Below are positions 7,502 through 15,621 of a stretch of 64,000 nucleotides of DNA, in pieces. The stretch covers positions 124,001-188,000 of the forward strand of contig NZ_NFIT01000001.1 in assembly GCF_002159495.1 (NCBI RefSeq), given 5' to 3'. Source of the DNA: Olsenella sp. An293 (GTDB lineage Bacteria > Actinomycetota > Coriobacteriia > Coriobacteriales > Atopobiaceae). The notes under the pieces are model-generated. The model was not told the origin of the DNA. It searched no databases and saw only the letters and a list, made by a program, of their open reading frames with translations. Numbering within the stretch: the stretch's first letter is position 1; each line of letters opens with the position of its first letter. Made by a program: the position numbers and the translations under genes.

Positions 7502-9847
7502 ATGCGATTCAACGACACCAGGGACGGCAAGGTCCTCACGCGGGCGCTCGCCGTCGCGCTTGTTGCCATCCTCGTCGTGATCACCTGCCTGCTGCTGGCC
7601 GACGAGGGCCCCAACGCAACCAAGATCGCGGGACGTCTGGGCGCGGCTGCCGCGGCCGTGCTCGCGCTCCTGGTCTATCAGGGCATGGAGCGCCGCAGGA
7701 GGCGCACCGAGAAGGACTTTGCGGACAAGCCGTGGATGCGCGCGGCCGAGCCTGCCCGGGGCGCGCCGCCCGCGGAGCCCGCGGCGACGCCGGAGGGGCC
7801 ACAGGCGCAGGCCCGCCCGGGCGGCGGGGCGGACCTCGACGGCATGCTCGCGCACGCCGACGACGCCCTGCTCGCCCTGCACGACCTCGTGCTGCACGGG
7901 GACCCCGCAAGCTACGGCATGCTCCCCTCGCTGCTGCGGCGCGCGGGCCTGCTCGAGTGGGAGAGCCCTGCGCCCGTGAGCGCCACCAAGCTCAGGAGAA
8001 ACGGCCGCTGGTGGCTCACGCTCCGCACGGACGAGGCCCTCTCCGAGGACGCCTACGACCGGCTGACCACCCTCGAGGCGATCCTCAACGTCAATGACGA
8101 CCTCATGAGGAGAAGCTGGCCCCAGAAGGCGACCCCCGTCTGGAGGCTGGCGCAGACCCTCGCGGACGTTGCCGACCTGACCCCCGCATCCTGCGACCGC
8201 CCGCTTGTCACCGACCTTATCGACCGTGCCGAGAAGGACGGCGAGTGGTTCTGTCGCCTGCGCTTCGCGGACTCCGTCGAGAACCTCCCCGCGCCGTTTC
8301 GCATCGAATTCGACTTCCAGGTCAACCTGGCGCGCGGGATCCTCGGCGTCGACGTCGTGGTCCCTCGGCCGGGATGCCTCGCCTTCATCGGGGCTCGCAG
8401 CCAGGCCGCGTGGGCTCGGGCCTACGCCCTCAGGGTCGCCCTGCTGCTCGCGCGGCGGGGGTTTGCCTCGTCGGAGCGCGTCGGGCGCGTCGTCGTCAAC
8501 TGTCGCGAGCACGGGTCGGACGACGTGGTGATGTCGCTCGACCTCACGAAGGACGCCCTCGAGCGCCTGCGCGCGGCCGCGCGCTCCCCCAAGGTGGTGG
8601 ACGAGGGGCTCCCCGAGGACCCGGCGCTGCGCTTCGCGACCGACGCCGCGGGCTGGCTCAAGACGGTCGAGCCCTTCCTCTCCCTCGGGGACGAGGAGCT
8701 GAGCTGCGCCGCGCGCCATCGCCTCCCGGAGCTCGACGACACGCCCTGCGACGAGGCACTCGTGCTCGCCTGCGGGGCGCGGCGCATCCGCGACCTCGGC
8801 ATCATGGAGAAGGCCGGGCGCGCAGACGCGTGGAACGGCCTGGTAGACGAGCTCGGGGACACCACGCAGGGCGCCGTGGCCCACCTCATGGCGCTGCGGG
8901 ATGCCACGGCCGACCTCACCGTCGCCGAGGCGTGCGAACGGGCGAGCAAGGCGCTCGTGGACGGCACGGTCGACGTCACGGACCAGCGCGCGCTAGCGGA
9001 GCTCTTCGTGGACGGAGGAGCGCTCGGCTCGGCGGCGCGCGCCGCGCGCGCGACCCTCGAGGCCAACCCCACGCCCGATCAGCTCGACGTCCTCGTGGGC
9101 TCGCTCGAGGCCGTGCTCTCCCCCATCGCCGAGACCGGCCTCTACCTCGACGACGAGGACAGCGTCTACCGCTACTTCAACTCCGTGCCCGAGCGCGTGG
9201 CCTACAACCTCTCCGCAAACGACGGCGGGCGCCGCGTGCGGCTCGTCCCCGACGAGTACTACGCCGCCCACTCCTACGCGTCGCGCGCGCTCACGATGCT
9301 CGGGCGCCTCCCCGCGGCCATCGCGCACGCCGACGAGCTCATGCGCGTGGCGCCGGCGACGCCCGACGCCGCGCTCGCCAAGGTGCGCTGCCTCGAGGAG
9401 GCGTCGAGGATCTTCGAAGCAGCCGACCTCCTCAAGCGCACGATCGGGACCTGCCCCACCGCACGCGAGATGGCCATCTGCTTCTATCGCCTCGCCTACA
9501 TGGAGTGGAAGCTCGGCAGGAGCGACCTCGCCGTCGCCTGCTACCAGCGCGCCATCGCGCTGCACGAGGACGTCGCGGCACAGGCGCGCAGCGAACTCTC
9601 CGACCTCCTGGAGGTCGGCGGGGAGGGCCTGCGGGCCCTGGACGAGGACGAGGTCCTCCCGACGCTCGAGCTGGGCGAGATCCCGACGGGCGACCTCGGC
9701 GCGCTGCGCCGCCGGACAGGAGAGGCCGTCGGCTCCTGCGTCGACGCCGGGCTCTTCTCGGTCGCGCGCCCGCTCATGGGGGCATACCTGGAGCTCGGCC
9801 GCGACGACGCGCTGCTCGATGTCTATCGCTCGCTCGCGCGGCAGTAA
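7502..9847 (+). CDS. Membrane-anchored TPR-repeat protein of unknown function
   Basis: A 781-residue protein. Two hydrophobic segments near the N-terminus (about residues 14-32 and 42-58) are followed by a charged linker (ERRRRRTEKDF), a low-complexity Ala/Pro-rich stretch and a large soluble domain. The C-terminal third contains helical pairs resembling tetratricopeptide repeats, for example AYMEWKLGRSDLAVACYQRAIALHEDV around residues 660-690. I recognise no enzymatic motif. The start at 7502 follows an excellent GAGAGGAGG site; the frame is open upstream but would translate a palindrome. It is probably an inner-membrane protein with a cytoplasmic scaffold domain. The neighbours do not suggest a pathway. 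Confidence 0.75.
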   Translation: MRFNDTRDGKVLTRALAVALVAILVVITCLLLADEGPNATKIAGRLGAAAAAVLALLVYQGMERRRRRTEKDFADKPWMRAAEPARGAPPAEPAATPEGPQAQARPGGGADLDGMLAHADDALLALHDLVLHGDPASYGMLPSLLRRAGLLEWESPAPVSATKLRRNGRWWLTLRTDEALSEDAYDRLTTLEAILNVNDDLMRRSWPQKATPVWRLAQTLADVADLTPASCDRPLVTDLIDRAEKDGEWFCRLRFADSVENLPAPFRIEFDFQVNLARGILGVDVVVPRPGCLAFIGARSQAAWARAYALRVALLLARRGFASSERVGRVVVNCREHGSDDVVMSLDLTKDALERLRAAARSPKVVDEGLPEDPALRFATDAAGWLKTVEPFLSLGDEELSCAARHRLPELDDTPCDEALVLACGARRIRDLGIMEKAGRADAWNGLVDELGDTTQGAVAHLMALRDATADLTVAEACERASKALVDGTVDVTDQRALAELFVDGGALGSAARAARATLEANPTPDQLDVLVGSLEAVLSPIAETGLYLDDEDSVYRYFNSVPERVAYNLSANDGGRRVRLVPDEYYAAHSYASRALTMLGRLPAAIAHADELMRVAPATPDAALAKVRCLEEASRIFEAADLLKRTIGTCPTAREMAICFYRLAYMEWKLGRSDLAVACYQRAIALHEDVAAQARSELSDLLEVGGEGLRALDEDEVLPTLELGEIPTGDLGALRRRTGEAVGSCVDAGLFSVARPLMGAYLELGRDDALLDVYRSLARQ

Positions 9848-9856
9848 TGACGCCGC

Positions 9857-10459
9857 CTACTCGGCGGAGGTGATTCCTTCCGGGTAGCTTCTCTGATAGC
9901 CCTCGTACGCCTCGCGCACGCGCTCGAGGTAGGCGCGCGTCTCGGCGTACTCGATCTGCTCGGGCAGTGACCCCCCGTCCGCGAGCCAACCCTGCACAGT
10001 GCCGATGCCGGCATTGTAGGCGGCGATCACCTCGTCGAGGCTCGAGAGGTGTGTCTGCAGGTAACCGAGGTAGGCGCAGCCGTACTCGATGTTCACGGTG
10101 GGGTCCACGAGCGCGGCGGGGTCGTATTGGTCCGCGCTCACCAGCCCGAGGCCGTTCAGACTCTCGGCGGTCGCCGGCATGACCTGCATGAGGCCCACGG
10201 CGCCCGCGTGCGAGACGGCGCCCTCGTCCCACCCCGACTCGCACTTGATCACCGCGCACACGAGGTCGGGGTCCACGCCGTGACGCGCGGCCGCGTCCTC
10301 GATCGCCTGCGCATGCTCCACCGGGTAGGCGAGCGTGCGCACCCACTCGAGCGGGACGGCCGCCAGCCCGGCGGAGAAGGCCAGCGTCAGGGCGAGAAGA
10401 ACGAGCGGTATGACGCGATACCAGCGGACAAGCCGCTCGGGCCGGCTATGCCTGGGCAC
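9857..10459 (-). CDS. Membrane-anchored lytic transglycosylase (SLT domain)
   Basis: A 200-residue protein with an N-terminal basic region and one hydrophobic segment (VIPLVLLALTLAFSAGLAAV, about residues 16-35). An SLT goose-lysozyme-like domain follows: VCAVIKCESGWDEGAVSHAGAVGLMQVMPATA, with the catalytic Glu in CESGWD, then YDPAALVDPTVNIEYGCAYL and the AYNAG motif. Such enzymes cleave peptidoglycan glycan strands to anhydromuropeptides at the outer face of the membrane. The segment could be an uncleaved signal anchor. Its start overlaps the end of coaE by 14 bp, so the two genes are translationally linked. Confidence 0.92.
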   Translation of the reverse strand: MPRHSRPERLVRWYRVIPLVLLALTLAFSAGLAAVPLEWVRTLAYPVEHAQAIEDAAARHGVDPDLVCAVIKCESGWDEGAVSHAGAVGLMQVMPATAESLNGLGLVSADQYDPAALVDPTVNIEYGCAYLGYLQTHLSSLDEVIAAYNAGIGTVQGWLADGGSLPEQIEYAETRAYLERVREAYEGYQRSYPEGITSAE

Positions 10460-11120
10460 CCGCGCGCCCCCTCTTGGGCACGTTGTCCCAGCCCTGCTGC
10501 TCGCGCGCGTGCCACCAGTCGCGAATCTCCCGGTCGAAGACGTCGGCGGTGTGGATGTTGTTGAAGACGAAGCTGCTGTGCGCCTTGATGTAGGCCTCGG
10601 TGGGCTGCTGGTGGAGCCTGCGATCGAAGTCGCGGGGGTCCATGCCGCGCTGTGCCGCGCGGGCGCGGCGGGCGGGCGCGGGGCACACGACGCCGATGAT
10701 CTCGTCTGCCATGTCGAACGAGCCGCGCATGCGGTCGAGCAGCGGGACCTCGACGACCACGATCTTCTCGGCAGCCTCCGGGTCCTTCTCCCGCTCCGCG
10801 CGCTCCTGCTCGGCGAGCTCGGCCACGCGGGCGCGCAGCAGCTCGTCGATCAGCGGCAGCTCGATCTCCTCGAGCGTGACCGTGCGCTCGGTGGTGGCGA
10901 AGGCGCGCTCCGCCAGCAGCTCGCGCTTCACGCCGCCCACGGGGTTGATGACGTCGTCGCCAAAGGCCGCCTTGATCTGCGGCAGGATCGGCGATCCCGG
11001 CGCCAACGCCTCGCGCGAGAGGTCGTCGAGGTCGATCCTCACGGCGCCGAGCTCCTCAAAGACGCGCGCGACGGTCGACTTGCCGGACGCGATCCCGCCC
11101 GCCAGATAGATAACATGCAT
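10446..11120 (-). CDS. coaE: Dephospho-CoA kinase
   Basis: A 224-residue kinase that phosphorylates the ribose 3'-OH of dephospho-CoA in the last step of coenzyme A synthesis. The N-terminus MHVIYLAGGIASGKSTVARV carries the P-loop (GGIASGKST), followed by VRIDLDDLSREAL. The family LIDELLR and VVVEVPLLDR segments and the late RRLHQQPTEAYIKAHSSFVFNN region are present. The C-terminal tail is Lys/Arg-rich. It precedes the transglycosylase gene with a 14-bp overlap. A pair of inverted hairpins lies upstream, separating it from the next operon. Confidence 0.95.
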   Translation of the reverse strand: MHVIYLAGGIASGKSTVARVFEELGAVRIDLDDLSREALAPGSPILPQIKAAFGDDVINPVGGVKRELLAERAFATTERTVTLEEIELPLIDELLRARVAELAEQERAEREKDPEAAEKIVVVEVPLLDRMRGSFDMADEIIGVVCPAPARRARAAQRGMDPRDFDRRLHQQPTEAYIKAHSSFVFNNIHTADVFDREIRDWWHAREQQGWDNVPKRGRAGAQA

Positions 11121-11171
11121 GAAGTCTCCTCCCTCTGATGCAGCTTCCTATCATCGCACATGCGGGGGCGG

Positions 11172-11245
11172 GGCGGGTCAACATACCTCATCTGCTCAAA
11201 CAGTTTGCTGCGCAAAAACTCGCATCTGAGGTATGTTGACCCGCC
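11172..11245. repeat. Loop-conserved hairpin C1
   Basis: Perfect 19-bp arms GGCGGGTCAACATACCTCA (11172-11190) and TGAGGTATGTTGACCCGCC (11227-11245). The loop contains GCTCAAACAGTTTGC, a short TTTGC/GCAAA stem and AACTCGC. The loop nearly matches that of C2, which lies in the opposite orientation 11 bp away, while the outermost arm bases differ. Confidence 0.9.
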
Positions 11246-11256
11246 TCGTCACAGTG

Positions 11257-11331
11257 GCGCGCCCGACATACCTTCATCCGCGAGTTCTTGCGAAGCAAGC
11301 TGTCTGAGCGGGGAAGGTATGTCGGGCGCGC
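11257..11331. repeat. Loop-conserved hairpin C2, inverted copy of C1
   Basis: Perfect 19-bp arms GCGCGCCCGACATACCTTC (11257-11275) and GAAGGTATGTCGGGCGCGC (11313-11331). Read on the minus strand, the loop is GCTCAGACAGCTTGCTTCGC then AAGAACTCGC, closely matching C1 (GCTCAAACAGTTTGCTGCGC then AAAAACTCGC). The right arm ends on the last base of the ABC ATPase stop codon, so it sits exactly at the 3' end of that gene. Confidence 0.9.
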
Positions 11332-11954
11332 TACGCGGGGAAGATGAGTCCGTCACGGACCGTCCAGGGGACGGGGTCGGGCAGGAGGTCCTTCTCGCGC
11401 TCGTCGTGGGTGACCCAGAAGACGGTCTTGCCAGAAAACAGCGGCACCACGCAGTCCATCACCCGCGCCACGGTCTTCTCGTCCATACCCTTGAGGGGCT
11501 CGTCGAAGAGCAGGGCGTCAGCGTCTGCGAGCGCGCAGCGCAGGATGGCCACGCGACGGCGCTGGCCGCCGGAGAGCTCGCGCACGGGACGGGCGTCCAC
11601 GGGAAGCCCCACCGCGGCGAGGGCGGCGCGCTCACGGGCGAGAAAGGCCTCTCGCTCCGCCCCGCGCAGACGGGCGTGCGGCAGACGGATGTTGGCCGTG
11701 GCGGTGAGGTTGTCGAGCAGGCGGTCCTCCTGGAAGGTCATGCCCAGGCGGACGCCGGCAGGGCGCACGACCTCGCCCGCGTCCGGACTCTCGAGGCCCG
11801 CCAGCAGGTGCAGCAGCGTGGTCTTGCCCGCACCGGAGGGCCCCATGAGAACGTGGGCGCGGCAGACCTCGAAGCGCGCCGTGGCGCCCGCGAGGACCGC
11901 AAGCGCGCCATAGCGCTTCTCGACCGCGCGCAGCTCGAAGACGGCGGCGCTCAT
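11331..11954 (-). CDS. ABC transporter ATP-binding protein (NitT/TauT type)
   Basis: A 207-residue ATPase with Walker A GPSGAGKTT, signature LSGGQRRRVAI, Walker B ALLFDEPLKG and the H-loop WVTHDERE. It powers import together with the permease and lipoprotein just upstream. It is shorter than most SsuB/TauB proteins (about 240-260) but keeps every catalytic motif. The ATG at 11954 overlaps the permease stop (ATGA), which fixes the start. The ligand of the transporter cannot be told from sequence; nitrate, sulfonate, taurine and thiamine-precursor systems share this layout. Confidence 0.9.
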   Translation of the reverse strand: MSAAVFELRAVEKRYGALAVLAGATARFEVCRAHVLMGPSGAGKTTLLHLLAGLESPDAGEVVRPAGVRLGMTFQEDRLLDNLTATANIRLPHARLRGAEREAFLARERAALAAVGLPVDARPVRELSGGQRRRVAILRCALADADALLFDEPLKGMDEKTVARVMDCVVPLFSGKTVFWVTHDEREKDLLPDPVPWTVRDGLIFPA

Positions 11955-12742
11955 GGCCTCGCCTCCCAACGGCGCAGGGCGGCGTCGAGCCCCTTGCCCA
12001 CCACCGCGGAGAGGGCGACCGACACCACGACGATCGCGACCGTCCACGCGAAGAGGTCGGGGGTGTCGAGATAGACCTTGGCGTCATAGAGGTGCTCGCC
12101 GATCGTGAGGTCGGGAAGGCCGATCACCTCGGCGGCGATGCCCGCCTTCCATGAGAGCCCCAGCGCGAGCGACACGGCGGCGCGAAAGTACGGAAGGACC
12201 TGAGAGAGGTAGACGAGGCGAACCCGGTCGAGCCCGCGCAGGCCAAAGACCTCGGCCATCTCGAGCAGGGCGGGGTCGGTCTGGGAGATACCCTCACAGA
12301 CGTTGGTGTAGACGATCGGCAGCGCCATGATCCAGGCGATGACCACGGAGAGGTCGCGGGAGGACACCCACAGCAGCACCAAGATCACAAACGACGCCAC
12401 CGGCACCGCCTTGAGCGCCCCCATTACCGGGGCGAGCAGCTCTCGCACGGCCGCGAGTCGGCTCGCTGCGGCCGCGAGGACCACGCCGCTCACGGCGCCG
12501 CCGAGAAAGCCCGCGCCGATGCGGGCGAGCGAGGTCGCGACGGACGCCCAGAACTCGCCGGTCCCCGCGAGCTCGACGAGGCGCGCGAGCACCTCGAGCG
12601 GTCCCACGAGGATGATGCGCGAGTCGACGGCGCACGCCACGAGCTGCCAGACCGCGAGCCAAAACGCCGCGACGAGCAGGCGGACGCCCCAGGTCCTCAG
12701 GCGCCCGCCCTCCCGCATGCCGTTGTCGAGGCCGCCCCGCAA
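11951..12742 (-). CDS. ABC transporter permease (SsuC/TauC type)
   Basis: A 263-residue inner-membrane protein with about six hydrophobic segments and the binding-protein-dependent permease EAA-type loop, VCEGISQTDPALLEMAEVFGLRG. The C-terminal GLSWKAGIAAEVIGLPDLTIGEHLYDAKVY is typical of SsuC/TauC-like permeases. The start is uncertain: TTG at 12742, three bases after the lipoprotein stop, or ATG at 12718; neither has a clear ribosome site, and coupling to the upstream gene is likely. It overlaps the ATPase gene by 4 bp. Confidence 0.9.
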   Translation of the reverse strand: MRGGLDNGMREGGRLRTWGVRLLVAAFWLAVWQLVACAVDSRIILVGPLEVLARLVELAGTGEFWASVATSLARIGAGFLGGAVSGVVLAAAASRLAAVRELLAPVMGALKAVPVASFVILVLLWVSSRDLSVVIAWIMALPIVYTNVCEGISQTDPALLEMAEVFGLRGLDRVRLVYLSQVLPYFRAAVSLALGLSWKAGIAAEVIGLPDLTIGEHLYDAKVYLDTPDLFAWTVAIVVVSVALSAVVGKGLDAALRRWEARP

Positions 12743-12745
12743 GGG

Positions 12746-13783
12746 CTACGCGCCGTAGTAGAAGTCGTCGCCCGGAACGGAGCCGCCCACGGCCTTGGGG
12801 TTCTGCTCGGCCAGGACGTCGAGGTAGCCCGCGAGCTTCTCGGCCATCTCGTCGCCGGTGATGCAGACGATGTTGCACTCGGGGATGGCCTTTTGCGCCA
12901 CCTGCGCGGGAACGATGTCGTAGTCGCCCACGAGCTTGGCCGCGGCCTCGACGTCGTCGTTCACGAAGTCGACGGAGTCGGCATAGTGGTCGAGGAAGGC
13001 GTCGACGGCCGCGGGGCTCTCGTCGGCGAAGGCGGAGCGCACGATGGCGACGCCGGTGATCATGGAGCTCTGCTCGTCGCCGGTCTGGACGGCGTCCCAC
13101 TCCTCGGTGAGGTCGAGCGCCACGCGGATCTGGTCGTTTTGGGCCTGCGCGGTGGTCACGAAGGGCTGGGGCAGCATGGCCACGGCAGGGCCCGACGACG
13201 CGGCGAGCGCCTGGACGCACTCGGCGTGCTCGCTCTTCCACTCTATCTGCACGTCGGTGCCCACGACGAGGCCGTTCTTCTCGAGGACGTAGGCCAGGCC
13301 GTACTCGGGCGTGGAGCCCTTGCCGGAGGCGTAGATCGTCTTGCCCTTGAGGTCGGAGACGGAGTGGACGGCGTCGCCGAGCTCGCAGATGTAGAGGACG
13401 CCGAGGGTGTTGATTGCGATGGCGCGCACGCCCTTCTCGGTCTTGTTGTAGAGGACCGAGGCGAGGTTTGCGGGAACCGCGGCAATGTCCACCTCGCCCT
13501 TGGCGATGAGCGGCGTGACCTCGTCCGGGGAGGCCACGATCTGGAAGGAGTAGTCGTTGTCGGCGAGGTTGCCGTTGTCGACCTCGCTCATGAAGCGCAC
13601 GAGGCCCATGGCGGTGGGGCCCTTGAGGGCGACGGCGCGCAGGGCGACGGGCTCTGCGGGCTGCTCGTCCTCGGCGGGCTGCTCGCCCTCGGCGGCGGGC
13701 TCGGTCGCGCCGTTGCAGGCGGCGAGCGCAAACGTCGCGGTTCCGGCACTTGCGACCTGCAGGAACTTCCTTCTATCAAGCAT
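12746..13783 (-). CDS. Substrate-binding lipoprotein (NMT1/SsuA-like), Tat-type signal
   Basis: A 345-residue lipoprotein. MLDRRKFLQVASAGTATFAL followed by AAC is a twin-Arg-like signal with a lipobox cleaved before Cys (about residue 23), and a Glu/Pro/Ala-rich linker follows. The mature part contains MGLVRFMSEVDNG, a DIAAVPANLASVLYNKTEKG segment and SVSDLKGKTIYASGKGSTPE, typical of NMT1/SsuA periplasmic binding proteins. Located on the cell surface, it captures the ligand for the downstream permease and ATPase. The start at 13783 has a GGGAGG ribosome site; that site lies inside a stable leader hairpin (13784-13844) that may control translation. Confidence 0.92.
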   Translation of the reverse strand: MLDRRKFLQVASAGTATFALAACNGATEPAAEGEQPAEDEQPAEPVALRAVALKGPTAMGLVRFMSEVDNGNLADNDYSFQIVASPDEVTPLIAKGEVDIAAVPANLASVLYNKTEKGVRAIAINTLGVLYICELGDAVHSVSDLKGKTIYASGKGSTPEYGLAYVLEKNGLVVGTDVQIEWKSEHAECVQALAASSGPAVAMLPQPFVTTAQAQNDQIRVALDLTEEWDAVQTGDEQSSMITGVAIVRSAFADESPAAVDAFLDHYADSVDFVNDDVEAAAKLVGDYDIVPAQVAQKAIPECNIVCITGDEMAEKLAGYLDVLAEQNPKAVGGSVPGDDFYYGA

Positions 13784-13844
13784 GAGAAAACCTCCCGGGC
13801 ACGTTGTCATAACGCAACAACGGTAGCACTGGGAGGTTCTTCTC
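13784..13844 (-). promoter_or_regulatory. Leader hairpin masking the ribosome site of the binding-protein gene
   Basis: Read on the minus strand, GAGAAGAACCTCCC upstream pairs with GGGAGGTTTTCTC immediately before the ATG at 13783, with one bulged base. The downstream arm contains the Shine-Dalgarno GGGAGG. Inside the loop a second pair GTTGT/ACAAC is visible (13803-13821). This is the expected layout of an RNA element that hides the ribosome site. I recognise no known riboswitch core; it might instead be one of the many palindromes of this genome. Confidence 0.6.
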
Positions 13845-13882
13845 TGGCCGGTCATTCTGTGAGCGGTCCCAAAGGCGCGCGG

Positions 13883-14293
13883 CTACGACCTGACCTCGAA
13901 CTTGGCCTTGCATCGCGGGCAGGTGACCCGGAGCTTGCCCTTGCCGCGTGGCACGCGCACCCGCTGCTTGCAGGAGGAGCACTTCACGTGCTTGTAGGTG
14001 CGCAGCTCCGTCCAGGCGGCACGGGGGTTCTGGACCCACGGGCGCGCCGGGCCGAGCGCCTTGAGGAAGGCCTCGTTCTCGCGGGCGCGGCGGCCGAGGT
14101 TCTTGGACTGGATGCGGAACATCGAGTAGGCGATGAGCACGAGCGCGACCCAGCCGAGCCAGCTCACGCGCGCAAAGAGGTTCACGATCACGATGACGAT
14201 CGCGAGGTTCGTCGAGAAGACCGCGAGGTCGTCCGGCCCCTGTCGCCCCTGAAGCCACTCCCCCAGCCTGCGCTGCCAATCACCCGATGCCAT
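13883..14293 (-). CDS. Small membrane protein with C-terminal zinc ribbon
   Basis: A 136-residue protein. A hydrophilic N-terminus is followed by a paired hydrophobic region (VFSTNLAIVIVIVNLFARVS and LGWVALVLIAYSMF, about residues 25-60). A basic linker then leads to a C-terminal CxxC...CxxC zinc ribbon (KCSSCKQRVRVP ... RVTCPRCKAKFEVRS). The ribbon resembles those of MJ0042-type zinc-finger domains. Function is unknown; nucleic acid or protein contact at the membrane is a guess. An AAGGGGAG site precedes the ATG at 14293. It is convergent with nothing and lies between the ABC operon and the M42 peptidase on the same strand. Confidence 0.78.
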   Translation of the reverse strand: MASGDWQRRLGEWLQGRQGPDDLAVFSTNLAIVIVIVNLFARVSWLGWVALVLIAYSMFRIQSKNLGRRARENEAFLKALGPARPWVQNPRAAWTELRTYKHVKCSSCKQRVRVPRGKGKLRVTCPRCKAKFEVRS

Positions 14294-14391
14294 GCTCTCC
14301 CCTTCTTGCCTTTCTCAGCTCGTTGAACTCTGAAGTCATACCCGTTTGCCTCGTCACGTATGCACGCGGGCGAGAAGGACGCGCCCTCTTC

Positions 14392-15447
14392 CTAGCGACC
14401 CTCGCCCATGACGTAGGCGCGCGCGAGGCGCTCGGTCTCCACGAGCGCGTCGACGTGGCAGCGCTCGCGGCCGTGCGTGTTCAGACAGGCCATGCCAAAG
14501 GCGCCGGCGGCGAGGTCGTTGCCGTGCAGGGCGGCGGCGTTGGCGTCGGTGGAGTAGTGGAAGCACACCTGCGTGTTCCAGCGGCCCGGCGTGCACGCGC
14601 CCTCGGCGCAGGCGATCAGCGTGTTGGTGAGCGCCCAGTCGTAGGGGCCCTTGGCGTCGGAGCAGATCACGCCCACGGAGTGCTCGTCGGAGCGCTCGTA
14701 GTCCGGGCCGATGAGCGTGATGTCCACCGCCACGTACTCGCTGACCTCGTCGGGAACCCAGGAGCCGCCGCGGCCGATCTCCTCGTAGATCGGGAAGGCG
14801 AAGAGCGTGTCGTACGCGGGGCGCTCCCCCGTCTGCGCCAGCCAGCGAAGCACGTCGAGAAGGACGGCGACGGCCGCCTTGTCGTCGATGTGGCGGCTGA
14901 TCACGTAACCGTTGTCGAAGCGCTCGAAGTGCGGGTCGATCCCCACGACGGCGCCCTCGGTGACGCCGAGCGCCCGGGCGTCCTCGGGGCAGCTCACGTC
15001 GGCCACGAGACTCACGGACATGGTGTCCTCGGTGCGCTCGTCGGTCTTTGCCTCTCCCCACACGTGGACGGAGTGATGGTCGCAGATGACCTGGCCGGCC
15101 ACCGTGCGCCCGTCGCGGCAGTGCACCAGGCACGTCTCGCCCTCGATGCTGTGATAGTTGATGCCGCCGAGCTGGCGGACGCGCAGGGTGCCGTCGGCGT
15201 TGAGGCCGCGCACGACGAGGCCGATCGTGTCGAGGTGAGCCCCCAGGCACACGACCTTCTCGGCGCTTCTGCCCGGAACGCGCACGTAGGCCGTGGCGTT
15301 GTTGTCCACGGTCATCTCGTAGCCCATCTCGGCGAGCTCCGCGCGAAGCCACTCGTGGATCTCGGGATAGTAGCCGACGGGGCTCTCCACCTCCACGCAC
15401 GCGCGCAGCGTGTCGAGCAGATAGTCCTTGTCGATGTCGTAGATCAT
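14392..15447 (-). CDS. M42-family metallopeptidase (deblocking aminopeptidase-like)
   Basis: A 351-residue cytoplasmic metallopeptidase. The M42 motifs are visible: GAHLDTIGLVV (first metal-binding His/Asp), VISRHIDDKAAVAVLLDVL (bridging Asp), FAFPIYEEIGRGG (catalytic Glu pair) and a late CFHYSTDANAAALHG His. These enzymes use two metal ions to trim N-terminal residues from peptides. Length agrees with the family (about 340-360). The start at 15447 has a GAGAGGGG site. It follows S1 on the same strand, but hairpin D separates the two genes. Confidence 0.93.
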   Translation of the reverse strand: MIYDIDKDYLLDTLRACVEVESPVGYYPEIHEWLRAELAEMGYEMTVDNNATAYVRVPGRSAEKVVCLGAHLDTIGLVVRGLNADGTLRVRQLGGINYHSIEGETCLVHCRDGRTVAGQVICDHHSVHVWGEAKTDERTEDTMSVSLVADVSCPEDARALGVTEGAVVGIDPHFERFDNGYVISRHIDDKAAVAVLLDVLRWLAQTGERPAYDTLFAFPIYEEIGRGGSWVPDEVSEYVAVDITLIGPDYERSDEHSVGVICSDAKGPYDWALTNTLIACAEGACTPGRWNTQVCFHYSTDANAAALHGNDLAAGAFGMACLNTHGRERCHVDALVETERLARAYVMGEGR

Positions 15448-15469
15448 GGGAACCCCTCTCAGGCTCGAG

Positions 15470-15555
15470 GGGAGGCCGAGAAGGTCCGGCGCTCAGACAG
15501 TCCTCGCCGCGCGTTGCGCGGCTGCGGAACTCGCGGCGGACCTTCTCGGCCTCCC
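15470..15555. repeat. Loop-conserved hairpin D after rpsA
   Basis: Perfect 19-bp arms GGGAGGCCGAGAAGGTCCG (15470-15488) and CGGACCTTCTCGGCCTCCC (15537-15555). The loop begins CGCTCAGACAG and ends GAACTCGCGG, the same boundary sequences as the C1/C2 hairpins, but holds a longer middle part with a GCCGCGC/GCGCGGC stem. It is 66 bp past the rpsA stop codon and 22 bp upstream of the M42 start. Confidence 0.88.
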
Positions 15556-15621
15556 TGCCGGGTACAAGAAGGGGCCGCCCCGAAGGACGACCCCCTCAGA
15601 AGATCGGATGAGGCGGAGGAT

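Noticed and set aside
13784-13882. TPP or other known riboswitch before the NMT1-type binding protein
   Set aside because: The conserved TPP core (CTGAGA ... ACCTGA) and other known riboswitch cores are missing; only a ribosome-site hairpin is supported.
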